Positions 16,113 to 24,117 of a stretch of 35,791 nt of DNA are shown here, in pieces (within the stretch, counting starts at the first letter, position 1; the number at the start of each line of letters is the position of its first letter). The notes under the pieces are model-generated. The model saw only the letters and a list, made by a program, of their open reading frames with translations. It was not told the origin of the DNA and ran no database searches. The stretch spans positions 1 to 35,791 of the forward strand of contig NZ_AOFQ01000039.1 in the NCBI RefSeq assembly GCF_000495915.1. Reading direction: 5' to 3'. A program made the position numbers and the translations under genes. This DNA is from Stutzerimonas chloritidismutans AW-1. Its GTDB lineage: Bacteria; Pseudomonadota; Gammaproteobacteria; Pseudomonadales; Pseudomonadaceae.

Positions 16113-16987
16113 CAGCGCAGATCAGCATCCCCTCCGCTGCCACCGCCGCGCAGCAGCGACATACGGCAACACCGGCCGCACCGGCCGAACAGGTGGTGCG
16201 CAAGAGCAGTTTCTGGCGCATTCGCGGCGAGATATCCCGGCGCAGCGCCTGGCTGCTGACCGGCGCCGGGCTGAGCCTGCCCTTCATCATCTGGTGGCTG
16301 TGGACCGCGCTTGGCCTCGCCGACCCGATGTTCATGCCCAGCCCCGGCGCAGTGCTCGAACGCATCGGTCGCTGGTGGACCAGCGAGGGGCTGCTGGGGG
16401 ACATCGGCATCAGCGTCTGGCGGGTCATGGCGGGCTTCGGCGCCTCGGCGCTGATCGCCCTGCCGCTGGGGCTGTACATCGGCACCTACCGGCCGGTGCA
16501 AGCCTTTCTCGAACCGCTCACCGATTTCATCCGCTATATGCCGGCCGTGGCCTTCATTCCGCTGGTGATGCTTTGGGTCGGCATCGACGAAGGCTCCAAG
16601 GTGCTGATCATCTTCATCGGCACCTTTTTCCAGATGGTGCTGATGGTCGCCGAGGATGTGCGCCGCGTGCCCATGGCGCAGATCGAGGCGGCACAGACCA
16701 TGGGGGCCAACCGCAGCGAGATCGTCAAGCTGGTGATCCTGCCGTCGGCCAAACCGGCGCTGCTCGACACCCTGCGCATCACCTGCGGCTGGGCCTGGAC
16801 CTACCTGGTGGTGGCCGAACTGGTCGCGGCCAACTCCGGCCTCGGCTACGCCATCCTCAAGGCGCAGCGCTACATGCACACCGACAAGATCTTCGCCGGC
16901 ATCCTGCTGATCGGCCTGATCGGCCTGCTCACCGATCAAGCCTTCCGCTGGTTGCACCGCCGAGCCTTTCCCTGGATGAGGAAATGA
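16109..16987 (+). CDS. ABC transporter permease (NitT/TauT family)
   Basis: 292 residues with about six membrane spans and a long polar N-terminus. The binding-protein-dependent permease (EAA) loop is visible: QIEAAQTMGANRSEIVKLVILPSA, and the fold segment FIRYMPAVAFIPLVMLWVGI is typical of TauC/SsuC proteins. It forms the channel for the importer whose binding protein opens the operon. It overlaps the preceding gene by 4 nt; GAGG at 16098-16101 (CAGGAGG-like) is a good ribosome site. Confidence 0.92.
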   Translation: MTAQISIPSAATAAQQRHTATPAAPAEQVVRKSSFWRIRGEISRRSAWLLTGAGLSLPFIIWWLWTALGLADPMFMPSPGAVLERIGRWWTSEGLLGDIGISVWRVMAGFGASALIALPLGLYIGTYRPVQAFLEPLTDFIRYMPAVAFIPLVMLWVGIDEGSKVLIIFIGTFFQMVLMVAEDVRRVPMAQIEAAQTMGANRSEIVKLVILPSAKPALLDTLRITCGWAWTYLVVAELVAANSGLGYAILKAQRYMHTDKIFAGILLIGLIGLLTDQAFRWLHRRAFPWMRK

Positions 16988-16989
16988 CC

Positions 16990-17829
16990 ATGTCCGATGC
17001 CAAGATTCGTGTCCGCCAGGTCGGCAAGACCTTTGTCAGCGAGCGCCGCGAGGTGCAGGCGCTGCAGTCGATCGACCTGGATATCCAGCCCAACGAGTTC
17101 GTCACCTTCGTCGGCGCCTCGGGCTGCGGCAAATCCACCCTGCTGCGAATCATCGCCGGGCTGGAAACGCTGAGCCGCGGCGAGATCCTGCTCGACGGCA
17201 AGCCCATCGATGGTCCTGGCGTCGACCGCGCTATGGTCTTCCAGCACTACAGTCTCTACCCCTGGCTGACGGTGATGCAGAACATCAAGTTCTGCCGGCA
17301 GCTCAAGGTGATCGGCGACACCGTGCGCCACGATGGAGACGTGGAGTCGGCCGCAGGCCGCGCCGACGCCCTGCTCAACCTGATGGGCCTGACGCGCTTC
17401 ACCGATGCCTACCCCAGCCAACTCTCCGGCGGGATGCAGCAGCGCGTCGCCATTGCCCGCGCCTTGATGCCCAAGCCCGCGACGCTGCTGATGGACGAGC
17501 CGTTCGGTGCGCTGGACGCGCAGACGCGTGAGGTCATGCACGACCTCATCCGCCATGTGCACAGGCTGGAAAAGAGCACCATCCTGTTCGTCACCCACGA
17601 TGTCGAGGAAGCCATCTATCTGGGCAGCCGCATCGTGCTGATGGCGCCGAGGCCCGGGCGCATCGACTCCATCTACGAGGTGCCGCTGCCGGCCCAGCGC
17701 CATCAGGACATGAAGCTCGCGCCCGAATTCACCGAGCTCAAGCGCGAAATCCTCGCCCGCATCCGCGAGACGTCCGGCATGCAGACCGACCTCGAGCAAC
17801 TGGCCAAACTCAGCGCCGTGGCCGGCTGA
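16990..17829 (+). CDS. ABC transporter ATP-binding protein (NitT/TauT family)
   Basis: 279 residues with complete ATPase motifs: Walker A GASGCGKST, Q-loop VFQHYSLYPWL, signature LSGGMQQR, Walker B LLMDEPFGALD, and switch His in VTHDVEEA. It energises the importer formed with the permease directly upstream. I chose ATG 16990 because GAGGAA at 16978-16983 is 6 nt away; the ATG at 16984 sits right against that site. Last gene of the operon: the convergent hydrolase gene ends 3 nt beyond its stop, leaving no room for a separate terminator. Confidence 0.93.
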   Translation: MSDAKIRVRQVGKTFVSERREVQALQSIDLDIQPNEFVTFVGASGCGKSTLLRIIAGLETLSRGEILLDGKPIDGPGVDRAMVFQHYSLYPWLTVMQNIKFCRQLKVIGDTVRHDGDVESAAGRADALLNLMGLTRFTDAYPSQLSGGMQQRVAIARALMPKPATLLMDEPFGALDAQTREVMHDLIRHVHRLEKSTILFVTHDVEEAIYLGSRIVLMAPRPGRIDSIYEVPLPAQRHQDMKLAPEFTELKREILARIRETSGMQTDLEQLAKLSAVAG

Positions 17830-17832
17830 AGG

Positions 17833-18855
17833 CTAGCGGCCGAGCAACTCGGCCATTGCCGCGAACACCTGCTGCATGGCCGGCGCGCTGCGGCCCGGCC
17901 CACCGGCGCAATGGCCCCAGTCCGATTCGAGCACCCGCAGCTCGGCACCCGGGATCAGTGCGGCCTCGTGCCGCGCGTCCTCGACGGTGAAATACAGGTC
18001 TGTACTGCCGGGCATGAGGATGGACCGCGCGCGGATGCGACCCAGCGCTCCGGCCAGCGAGGCGGCAGCGAAACTGCGGGCCGGGTCGGCCGATTGCCAG
18101 GTGTTCAGCACGCAGAGCAGGTCGTTGGCGTCCTGCTCCAGATGATCCTGCTCCCAGTAGTCGAGCAGCGCCTCCAGGCTCTCGAAGCCCAGCTCGCGCC
18201 ACAGCTCGTGACGATAGAACGCCTGGGAATAGGCCCAGCCGGCATAGGCACGGCCAAAGGCACGCAGGCCGCGTTCCGGCGGCGTGGCGTAGCGACCGCC
18301 CTGCCAGGCCGCGTCGGCACACAACGCGGCTTTCACGCCTTCGAGAAACACCCGATTGTGCGGCCAGCAGCGTGCCGTGCAGCAGAACGGCAGGATGGCG
18401 CGCATCCGCTCGGGATAGGCCATCGCCCAGAACAGCGTCTGCATGCCGCCCATGGACCAGCCGCTGACCAGGGCGAGCTGCCAGTCGTCACCGAACAGTC
18501 GGTCGAGCAACGCCTTCTGTGCGTGCACATTGTCTAGCAGGCTCACCTGTGGAAAGCCCGCACCTTCCTGTCCTGGCGCCGCATTGCTCGGTGAAGTCGA
18601 CCAGCCGGCACCGAACAGGTTGCTCAGCACCACGCAGTAATCACCGCCCGCCAGTGGTCCCTCCGCACCAAGCAGGGGCAGGCTGCCCCAATGTGTGCCG
18701 CCGTAGTAGCTCGGAATCAGCACCAGGTTGTCCCGCGCGCGGTTCGGCGTGCCTATTGCCTGATAGCAAATGCGTGCATTGCGCAATCGCTCGCCGCTTT
18801 CCAGGCTCATTTCGCCCAGCGCGTGAAGCTTCTTTTCCCTTTTTATTTCAAGCAT
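17833..18855 (-). CDS. Alpha/beta hydrolase, homoserine-acetyltransferase (MetX)-like
   Basis: 340 residues. Nucleophile elbow SGWSMGGMQ, a Tyr-Gly-Gly-Thr-His oxyanion-type segment (SYYGGTHWG), and late Asp and His in LMPGSTDLYF and SDWGHCAGG complete a Ser-Asp-His triad. The family includes homoserine O-acetyltransferase and many hydrolases; true MetX signatures are only partly present, so a hydrolase or acyltransferase of unknown substrate is likely. ATG 18855 is preferred because GGGAA lies 8 nt upstream; 18861 is possible. It is transcribed towards the guanidine operon, nearly touching its end, and divergently from glnT. Confidence 0.8.
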   Translation of the reverse strand: MLEIKREKKLHALGEMSLESGERLRNARICYQAIGTPNRARDNLVLIPSYYGGTHWGSLPLLGAEGPLAGGDYCVVLSNLFGAGWSTSPSNAAPGQEGAGFPQVSLLDNVHAQKALLDRLFGDDWQLALVSGWSMGGMQTLFWAMAYPERMRAILPFCCTARCWPHNRVFLEGVKAALCADAAWQGGRYATPPERGLRAFGRAYAGWAYSQAFYRHELWRELGFESLEALLDYWEQDHLEQDANDLLCVLNTWQSADPARSFAAASLAGALGRIRARSILMPGSTDLYFTVEDARHEAALIPGAELRVLESDWGHCAGGPGRSAPAMQQVFAAMAELLGR

Positions 18856-18923
18856 CTGCATGATTCCCACATCGGCGAAACGGGCAAGCAGTGGCACCAG
18901 ACGTAGCCCGTTTCTATACACGC

Positions 18924-18955
18924 TGGCATGTATATTGGATGAAGGAATCGTGCCA
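18924..18955. promoter_or_regulatory. Two abutting sigma-54-like (-24/-12) elements on opposite strands
   Basis: On the + strand TGGCATGTATATTGGA (18924-18939) matches TGGCAY-N5-TTGC except for a final G for C, and points to glnT. On the - strand TGGCACGATTCCTTCA (18940-18955) has a perfect -24 half and a poor -12 half, pointing to the hydrolase gene. Both have the right element spacing. The outer TGGCA/TGCCA also makes an inverted repeat, so a regulator site is an alternative. Nitrogen control of glnT by sigma-54 would be in keeping with its function, but -12 mismatches keep this tentative. Confidence 0.4.
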
Positions 18956-18997
18956 GCGGCCCCGGCCGCCATTCATGACTCCAAGGAGCGCAAGCAG

Positions 18998-20362
18998 ATG
19001 ACCAGCTTCCCACTCTCCTCCGTCGAGGAGCTGAAACAGCGGCTGCAGGACAAGGGCGTGAAGTACGCCATGGCCAGCTACGTCGACATGCACGGCGTGA
19101 TCAAAGGCAAGTTCGTTCCGCTCGACCATCTGGGGCAGATGCTTCGCGGTTCCGAGCTGTACACCGGCGCAGCGCTGGACGGCGTGCCGCAGCAGATCAG
19201 CGATAACGAAGTGGCGGCGATGCCCGATCCGGCCAGCGCCACCCAGTGCAGCTGGAATCGCAGCCTGGCCTGGTTCGCCAGTGATCTGTACCTGGACGGC
19301 AAGCCGTTCGAAGCCTGCTCGCGCGGCATTCTCAAGCGCCAGACCGACGCTGCGGCCGAGATGGGCTACAGCTTCAATCTGGGCATCGAGACCGAGTTCT
19401 TCCTCTACAAGGACACCCCGGACGGTGGCTTCGCCCCACTCAGCGATCGTGATACCGCGGCCAAGCCCTGCTATGACCCGCGCCTGCTGATGGACAACCT
19501 GCCGGTGATCGATGAGCTGGTGGAAGCCATGAACGAGATGGGCTGGGGCGTGTACTCGTTCGACCATGAAGACGCCAACGGCCAGTTCGAAACCGACTTC
19601 AAGTACGCCGACGCACTGACCATGGCCGACCGCTTCGTGTTCTTCCGCATGATGGCCAACGAGATCGCCCGCAAGCACGGCGCCTTCGCCACCTTCATGC
19701 CCAAGCCCTCGGCGCAGCGCACCGGCAGCGGCGCGCACTACAACATGTCACTGGCGGACCTGGCCTCGGGCAAGAACCTCTTCGAAGTGGATGGCGAAGA
19801 CCCTCACGGCTGCGGTGTCACCCCGCTCGCCTATCACTTCATCGCCGGCGTGCTGAAACACGCCAAGGCGATCTGCGCGGTCATCGCGCCAACGGTGAAC
19901 AGCTACAAGCGGCTGATCCGCAAGGGCGCCATGTCCGGCTCGACCTGGGCGCCGGTGTTCGTCTGCTACGGCAACAACAACCGCACCAACATGCTGCGTA
20001 TTCCGTCCCAAGGCGCGCGGGTCGAATGCCGCGCCGCGGATATCGGCTGCAACCCCTATCTCGGCGCCGCGATGATCCTCGCCGCCGGCCTGGAAGGCAT
20101 CCGCGACAAGCTCGAACCGGGCCAGCCGCATCGCGAAAACATGTACGACTACAGCGAAAAGGATGTCGCGGACATGGGCATCGAAACCCTGCCGCGCACG
20201 CTGTCCGAAGCCATCGACGCCTTCGAGGCCGACCCGCTGTCGCGCCAGGTGTTCGGCGACGCGATGTATGAAGCCTTCGTCGAGTACAAGCGCGACGAAT
20301 GGAATGCCTACCACACCCATGTTTCCGACTGGGAAATCCAGCGCTACCTGAAATTCTTCTGA
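18998..20362 (+). CDS. glnT: Type III glutamine synthetase-like protein
   Basis: 454 residues of the glutamine synthetase superfamily, short form as in rhizobial GlnT and gamma-glutamylmethylamide synthetase. Features: N-terminal beta-grasp part (VKYAMASYVDMHGVIKGKFVPL), metal and substrate motifs GIETEFFLYK, YSFDHEDANGQFETDF and TGSGAHYNMSLAD, the NSYKRLI stretch, and RVECRAADIGCNPYL. It joins glutamate to ammonia or to an amine, so it may capture nitrogen released by the neighbouring pathway or activate an amine substrate. ATG 18998 has AAGGAG 8 nt before it; a longer frame upstream lacks homology. The binding-protein gene follows after 22 nt, probably in one transcript. Confidence 0.88.
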   Translation: MTSFPLSSVEELKQRLQDKGVKYAMASYVDMHGVIKGKFVPLDHLGQMLRGSELYTGAALDGVPQQISDNEVAAMPDPASATQCSWNRSLAWFASDLYLDGKPFEACSRGILKRQTDAAAEMGYSFNLGIETEFFLYKDTPDGGFAPLSDRDTAAKPCYDPRLLMDNLPVIDELVEAMNEMGWGVYSFDHEDANGQFETDFKYADALTMADRFVFFRMMANEIARKHGAFATFMPKPSAQRTGSGAHYNMSLADLASGKNLFEVDGEDPHGCGVTPLAYHFIAGVLKHAKAICAVIAPTVNSYKRLIRKGAMSGSTWAPVFVCYGNNNRTNMLRIPSQGARVECRAADIGCNPYLGAAMILAAGLEGIRDKLEPGQPHRENMYDYSEKDVADMGIETLPRTLSEAIDAFEADPLSRQVFGDAMYEAFVEYKRDEWNAYHTHVSDWEIQRYLKFF

Positions 20363-20384
20363 CTCGATGAAAAGGAGATTCACC

Positions 20385-21458
20385 ATGCAAGCCAATACGT
20401 TCAAGCGGGCACTCTGTGCCGGCGCCGTGATCTTTGCAGCCCTTTCGCCTTTTGCCGCGCAGGCCGAGGGAAAGAAAAGCTTCGATATTGCCTGGACCAT
20501 CTACGCCGGCTGGATGCCATGGAAGTATGCGGATGAGTCGGGAATCATGAAGAAGTGGGCCGACAAGTACGGGATCGAAGTGAACATCACCCAGGTCAAC
20601 GACTACGTCGAGTCGATCAACCAGTACAGCGCCGGCCAGTTCGACGGGGTGGTCGCCACCAGCATGGATGCGCTGTCGATTCCGGCAGCCGGAGGCATCG
20701 ATACCACCGCACTGATCGTCGGTGACTATTCCAACGGCAACGACGGGATGGTGATGAAGGACAGCGCCGACCTGAAGAGCCTCAAGGATCAGCAGATCCA
20801 TCTGGTCGAGCTGTCGGTTTCGCATTACCTGCTGGCCCAGGCGCTCGATAGCGTCGGCATGAGCGAGCGCGACGTACAGGTGGTCAACACCTCGGACGCC
20901 GATCTGGTCGCGGCATTCAGTACGGACGAGGTGCGCAATGTCGTGACATGGAATCCGCTGCTCGACGAAGTCGCCGCCACGCCCGGTGCGCACCGCACCT
21001 TCGACTCCAGCCAGATCCCCGGCCACATCAAGGACCTGACCATCGTCAACAGCGAAACCCTGGCCGACAACCCTGATTTCGGCAAAGCCGTGGTTGGCGC
21101 CTGGTATGAGGTGATGGCGATCCTGGAAAGCGACACCGACGAAGGCACCAAGGCGCGTGCCTCGCTGGGCCAGGCCTCCGGAACCGATCAGGCCGGGTAC
21201 GAAAGCCAGCTCAAGGGCATGAAGATGTTCTGGAAGCCTGCCGACTCGCTCGCGTTCATCAACAGCGACGAAGCGTATCAGGCCATGGACAGCGTGCGCA
21301 GGTTCTCCTTCGACCACGGTCTGCTGGGCGACGGTGCGGACTCGGTAGACTTTATCGGCATCGCCATGCCTGGCGGCAAGTTGATGGGCTCGGATGCCAA
21401 CGTCAAACTGCGCTTCGATACCACCTACATGCAAATGGCCGCGGACGGAAAACTCTGA
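20385..21458 (+). CDS. Putative urea/guanidine ABC transporter substrate-binding protein
   Basis: 357 residues with a signal peptide (LCAGAVIFAALSPFAAQA-EG). The mature segment SFDIAWTIYAGWMPWKYADE, followed by TQVNDYVESINQYSAGQFDG and the Asp/Asn-rich GDYSNGNDGMV stretch, is characteristic of the periplasmic binding proteins coded next to urea carboxylase genes. No permease or ATPase is adjacent; it may share those at 16109-17829 or a set left of the window. AAGGAG 7 nt before ATG 20385 decides the start. It is distinct from the first binding protein at 8622, though both belong to the TauA-like fold. Confidence 0.85.
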   Translation: MQANTFKRALCAGAVIFAALSPFAAQAEGKKSFDIAWTIYAGWMPWKYADESGIMKKWADKYGIEVNITQVNDYVESINQYSAGQFDGVVATSMDALSIPAAGGIDTTALIVGDYSNGNDGMVMKDSADLKSLKDQQIHLVELSVSHYLLAQALDSVGMSERDVQVVNTSDADLVAAFSTDEVRNVVTWNPLLDEVAATPGAHRTFDSSQIPGHIKDLTIVNSETLADNPDFGKAVVGAWYEVMAILESDTDEGTKARASLGQASGTDQAGYESQLKGMKMFWKPADSLAFINSDEAYQAMDSVRRFSFDHGLLGDGADSVDFIGIAMPGGKLMGSDANVKLRFDTTYMQMAADGKL

Positions 21459-21470
21459 GTCTTCAGCGTG

Positions 21471-21489
21471 ACGGGCGCCAAGCGCCCGT
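21471..21489 (+). terminator. Possible terminator hairpin after the second binding-protein gene
   Basis: ACGGGCG (21471-21477), loop CCAAG, CGCCCGT (21483-21489), 12 nt after the stop. Stem is perfect but no T run follows, so termination may be partial and the regulator gene downstream could be read through. Confidence 0.45.
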
Positions 21490-21560
21490 ATCATCAGCCA
21501 CGGCGCGCTGTCGCACAGTGGGTTCTGGCTGACCCACCGCGCATCATCTGAGGCCCCCAC

Positions 21561-22211
21561 ATGCGCCGGACCAAAGAAGACGCCGAACAGACCCGTCTGA
21601 AGATCATTGCTGCAGCACTGGAATTGTTCAGCCGCAACGGTTACTCGAACACCACGCTGGCGATGATCGCCGACAGCGCCGGCTTCAGCCGCGGCCCGAT
21701 CTACTGGCATTTCAAAAGCAAGGACGAACTGTACGAAGCGGTCCTGGCCTACTCCCAGGCACCGCTGGAGCAGCTCATCGCCCGCAGCCGAAAGCTGGCC
21801 GACGAGCCGCTTGTCGCGCTCGAGCACTTCATCGACGACTGGTTTCGGCTGTTGCTGGAGGACCGCTGGTATCGCCAGTCTTTCGAGATCCTGCTGAACA
21901 AGACCGAACTCACGGCACAGATGGCCAGCACATTGAAGCGTGAACGCAAGCTGACCCGCGACATGGTCCAGCTGCTGGAGGCGCTGGTCGAGCGAAGTCA
22001 GCAGACGCCTGGCACCGGCAACTGCCAATCCCCACGATCGCTGGCGCTGCTGCTCTATTCGAGCCTCATGGGCATCACCCACACCTGGTTGCTGTCACCC
22101 AAGCTGTTTTCGCTCAGGGAGCAGACGCCCTTCATGGCGAGCAATCTGTTGGCGCTGGTGACGTCGCACGCTCCATCCTCAGTGACTAGCCAAGCAAGCG
22201 AGGGCGCTTGA
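21561..22211 (+). CDS. TetR/AcrR-family transcriptional regulator
   Basis: 216 residues. N-terminal DNA-binding helix-turn-helix: RLKIIAAALELFSRNGYSNT, then TLAMIADSAGFSRGPIYWHFKSKDELYEAVL, a textbook TetR domain close to the AcrR/TtgR type. The C-terminal ligand domain (about residues 70-200) is not specific enough to name the ligand. It lies 102 bp after the binding-protein gene in the same direction, so it may control glnT and that gene. No efflux pump genes are near. Confidence 0.9.
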   Translation: MRRTKEDAEQTRLKIIAAALELFSRNGYSNTTLAMIADSAGFSRGPIYWHFKSKDELYEAVLAYSQAPLEQLIARSRKLADEPLVALEHFIDDWFRLLLEDRWYRQSFEILLNKTELTAQMASTLKRERKLTRDMVQLLEALVERSQQTPGTGNCQSPRSLALLLYSSLMGITHTWLLSPKLFSLREQTPFMASNLLALVTSHAPSSVTSQASEGA

Positions 22212-22458
22212 GCTTGCTCAGCAGCCCCGGCCGCAGCGCGGCGGCGTCCAGATCGATGGTATTGATCAGCCCGGTGATCTCGGCGCGGGAAAGCGATAGC
22301 CGGCACGGCAAACCGGTAAGCAAGAGCGACTCGCCTGCTGCTTCATCGACTAGCAGCACGCGGATGGTCGAGGGCGAATCCATCCGCGCGCTGAACAGCA
22401 GCGGTTCGAAATATTGTTGAACCAGGGCAAATGCCTCCGGTTGCCTGAATCGCTTCAT
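22186..22458 (-). CDS. DUF1652-like small protein
   Basis: 90 residues, start ATG at 22458 with GGAGT 8 nt upstream. The pattern FRQPEAFALVQQYFEPL, then DSPSTIRVLLVDEAAGESLLLTGLPC, then LSRAEITGLINTID fits the DUF1652 proteins common in Pseudomonas, which have no known function. Its 3' end overlaps the convergent TetR gene by 26 bp. A longer frame to 22560 exists but has no ribosome site and an unlike N-terminus. Confidence 0.65.
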   Translation of the reverse strand: MKRFRQPEAFALVQQYFEPLLFSARMDSPSTIRVLLVDEAAGESLLLTGLPCRLSLSRAEITGLINTIDLDAAALRPGLLSKLKRPRLLG

Positions 22459-22680
22459 GATGACAACTCCATTTGTCAGGCGGCGGATTCTAGCAGTGGC
22501 TTTCGCATCGCTCTGGCTGGCAAGTGCCAACTGCAGCACAACGTGCGTCGACACTGTCAAAGCAAAACTTGCCCTACGGATGTTGCAGGAAGTCGCGCGG
22601 GCAGCCTACGCAATGAACGGCAGCCTGACATTCGCCGATCCTGGCAACATCCGCGCTCGTTTTCCGTACCGCAGAAACGC

Positions 22681-22706
22681 TGAAGGCCCCGTAATCGGGG
22701 CCTTCA
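22681..22706. terminator. Intrinsic terminator-like hairpin beyond tRNA-Ser
   Basis: TGAAGGCCCC (22681-22690) and GGGGCCTTCA (22697-22706) form a perfect 10-bp stem with loop GTAATC. On the - strand it lies 10 nt beyond the tRNA 3' end with a short following TTT; on the + strand it is followed by GGTTTT. Likely ends the tRNA transcript and may work both ways. Confidence 0.7.
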
Positions 22707-22716
22707 GGTTTTCAGA

Positions 22717-22806
22717 TGGCGGAAGCGCAGAGATTCGAACTCTGGGAAGGGTCTCCCCTTCGGCGGTTTTCAAGACCGCTGCCTTCAACCACTCGGCCAC
22801 ACTTCC
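22717..22806 (-). tRNA. tRNA-Ser(UGA)
   Basis: 90 nt on the - strand. Acceptor GGAAGTG pairs with CGCTTCC before an encoded CCA; D arm GCCGAGTGG; anticodon loop CTTGAAA gives UGA; a long variable arm (CGAAGGGGAGACCCTTC-type) is typical of tRNA-Ser; T arm CAGAGTTCGAATCTCTG. Decodes UCN serine codons. The neighbouring yccA gene matches the order I recall in P. aeruginosa. Confidence 0.98.
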
Positions 22807-22822
22807 GGATAAAGCGGGCGCA

Positions 22823-22850
22823 ATAGTACCGGATAGAAATACACTGTCAA
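22823..22850 (-). promoter_or_regulatory. Sigma-70 promoter of tRNA-Ser
   Basis: On the - strand a perfect -35 TTGACA (22845-22850), 16-nt spacer, and -10 TACTAT (22823-22828), ending 17 nt before the tRNA 5' end. A G/C-rich segment (GCGCCCGC) between -10 and the tRNA resembles a stringent-response discriminator. Confidence 0.7.
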
Positions 22851-22882
22851 ACACTGATGCTAGGCATCCAACTTGCCTCTGT

Positions 22883-22888
22883 TATGAT
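22883..22888 (+). promoter_or_regulatory. Probable -10 box of yccA
   Basis: TATGAT (5 of 6 consensus) 46 bp before the yccA ATG, on the opposite strand from the tRNA promoter. The matching -35 region (TAGGCA at 16-nt spacing) is poor, so this is tentative. Confidence 0.4.
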
Positions 22889-22934
22889 CCGGGACAAATC
22901 GTCTCAGGCTTGAATTCATCCAAGGAGTGTCGCC

Positions 22935-23603
22935 ATGCACGAACACGAATACGCGCTTAGCCACACGCAGGTCGAACAGCGTGAGGTCAGCAAGGTCCTG
23001 CGCAACACCTACGGGCTACTGGCCATGACGCTCGCGTTCAGCGGCCTGGTTGCCTATATGGCCATGCAGGCCAACGCGGCCTACCCGAACATCTTCGTGG
23101 TGCTGATCGGCTTCTATGGCCTTTTCTTCCTCACCGCCAAGCTGCGAAACTCGGCATGGGGCCTGGTTTCCACCTTCGCTCTGACCGGCTTCATGGGCTA
23201 CACGCTCGGGCCGATCCTCAATATGTATCTGGGTCTGGCCAATGGCGGTGAGCTGATCAGCTCGGCGCTGTCGATGACCGCCCTGGTGTTCTTCGGACTG
23301 TCAGCCTACGTGCTGATTACCCGCAAGGACATGAGCTTCCTCAGTGGCTTCATCACCGCGGGTTTCTTCGTGTTGATCGGCGCCATGCTGGCGGGCTTCT
23401 TCTTCCAGATCACCGGGCTGCAACTGGCGATCAGCGCAGGTTTCGTGCTGTTCTCCTCGGCCTGCATCCTGTTCCAGACCAGCGCCATCATCCACGGCGG
23501 CGAGCGTAACTACATCATGGCCACCATCGGCCTGTTCGTTTCGCTGTACAACCTTTTCATCAGCCTGCTGCAGCTGCTGGGCATCTTCGGTGGCGACGAC
23601 TGA
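22935..23603 (+). CDS. yccA: Bax inhibitor-1/YccA family membrane protein
   Basis: 222 residues, seven hydrophobic spans ending with [18 protein letters not shown], the signature end of the YccA/BI-1 group; also the [14 protein letters not shown] and [17 protein letters not shown] segments. In E. coli YccA is an inner-membrane substrate and modulator of FtsH. AAGGAG 8 nt upstream supports the ATG. The gene ends in a strong terminator, next to which the group II intron has inserted. The following tusDCBE order is that of other pseudomonads. Confidence 0.93.
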   Translation: MHEHEYALSHTQVEQREVSKVLRNTYGLLAMTLAFSGLVAYMAMQANAAYPNIFVVLIGFYGLFFLTAKLRNSAWGLVSTFALTGFMGYTLGPILNMYLGLANGGELISSALSMTALVFFGLSAYVLITRKDMSFLSGFITAGFFVLIGAMLAGFFFQITGLQLAISAGFVLFSSACILFQTSAIIHGGERNYIMATIGLFVSLYNLFISLLQLLGIFGGDD

Positions 23604-23622
23604 TCCGGCATCGCCTTGAACG

Positions 23623-23644
23623 AGCCCGCTTCGGCGGGCTTTTT
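23623..23644 (+). terminator. Intrinsic terminator of yccA
   Basis: AGCCCGC (23623-23629), loop TTCG, GCGGGCT (23634-23640) followed directly by TTTT: a textbook Rho-independent terminator 20 nt after the yccA stop. The group IIC intron begins 4 nt further on, the standard target context for that intron class. Confidence 0.93.
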
Positions 23645-24117
23645 CATGGTGCGCCAGGCATGGCGCGTAGCGCCGTGACTGGCGCTGTCGGGTTCACTGT
23701 GGTGGTGAGCCTGGCGACTTGGAGGTGAAAGTCCTCTACACACCCGGCAAGGGGAAGTGTTAGCTGAAGGCAAGGGTGTCGCGGGCGACTGCGAATCTGA
23801 AGGAAGCCCGAGGCAAAATGCTGGCCTGACGAACAGGAAGCGGATGAGGCGGCGCAGCGGGGTGAGGTGGCCATAATCGCCAAAGCCCGATACTTGCACG
23901 GAACGCTGCGACGTAGATCCGACAGGCATAAGCAGGAAGGTCGCGCGAATTACCCTGGGAGATCTGTACGCTTGCCATTGTGCTACCGATTGTCGAGAGG
24001 CGACGGGATGGGCGTGCAGAAGTCAGCCGAGGCCGTAGTAAGTGGCGGTCAACCACGCCATCAAGGGCCGAACAGGTCATGCCGCCAGTAGGCGTCAGCG
24101 TCTCGTCGATAACCGAA

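Noticed and set aside
22457..22960. A 167-codon + strand frame with a signal-peptide-like start
   Set aside because: It runs antisense through the terminator and tRNA-Ser and into yccA; the peptide has no coherent fold and the DUF1652-like gene starts on the other strand here.
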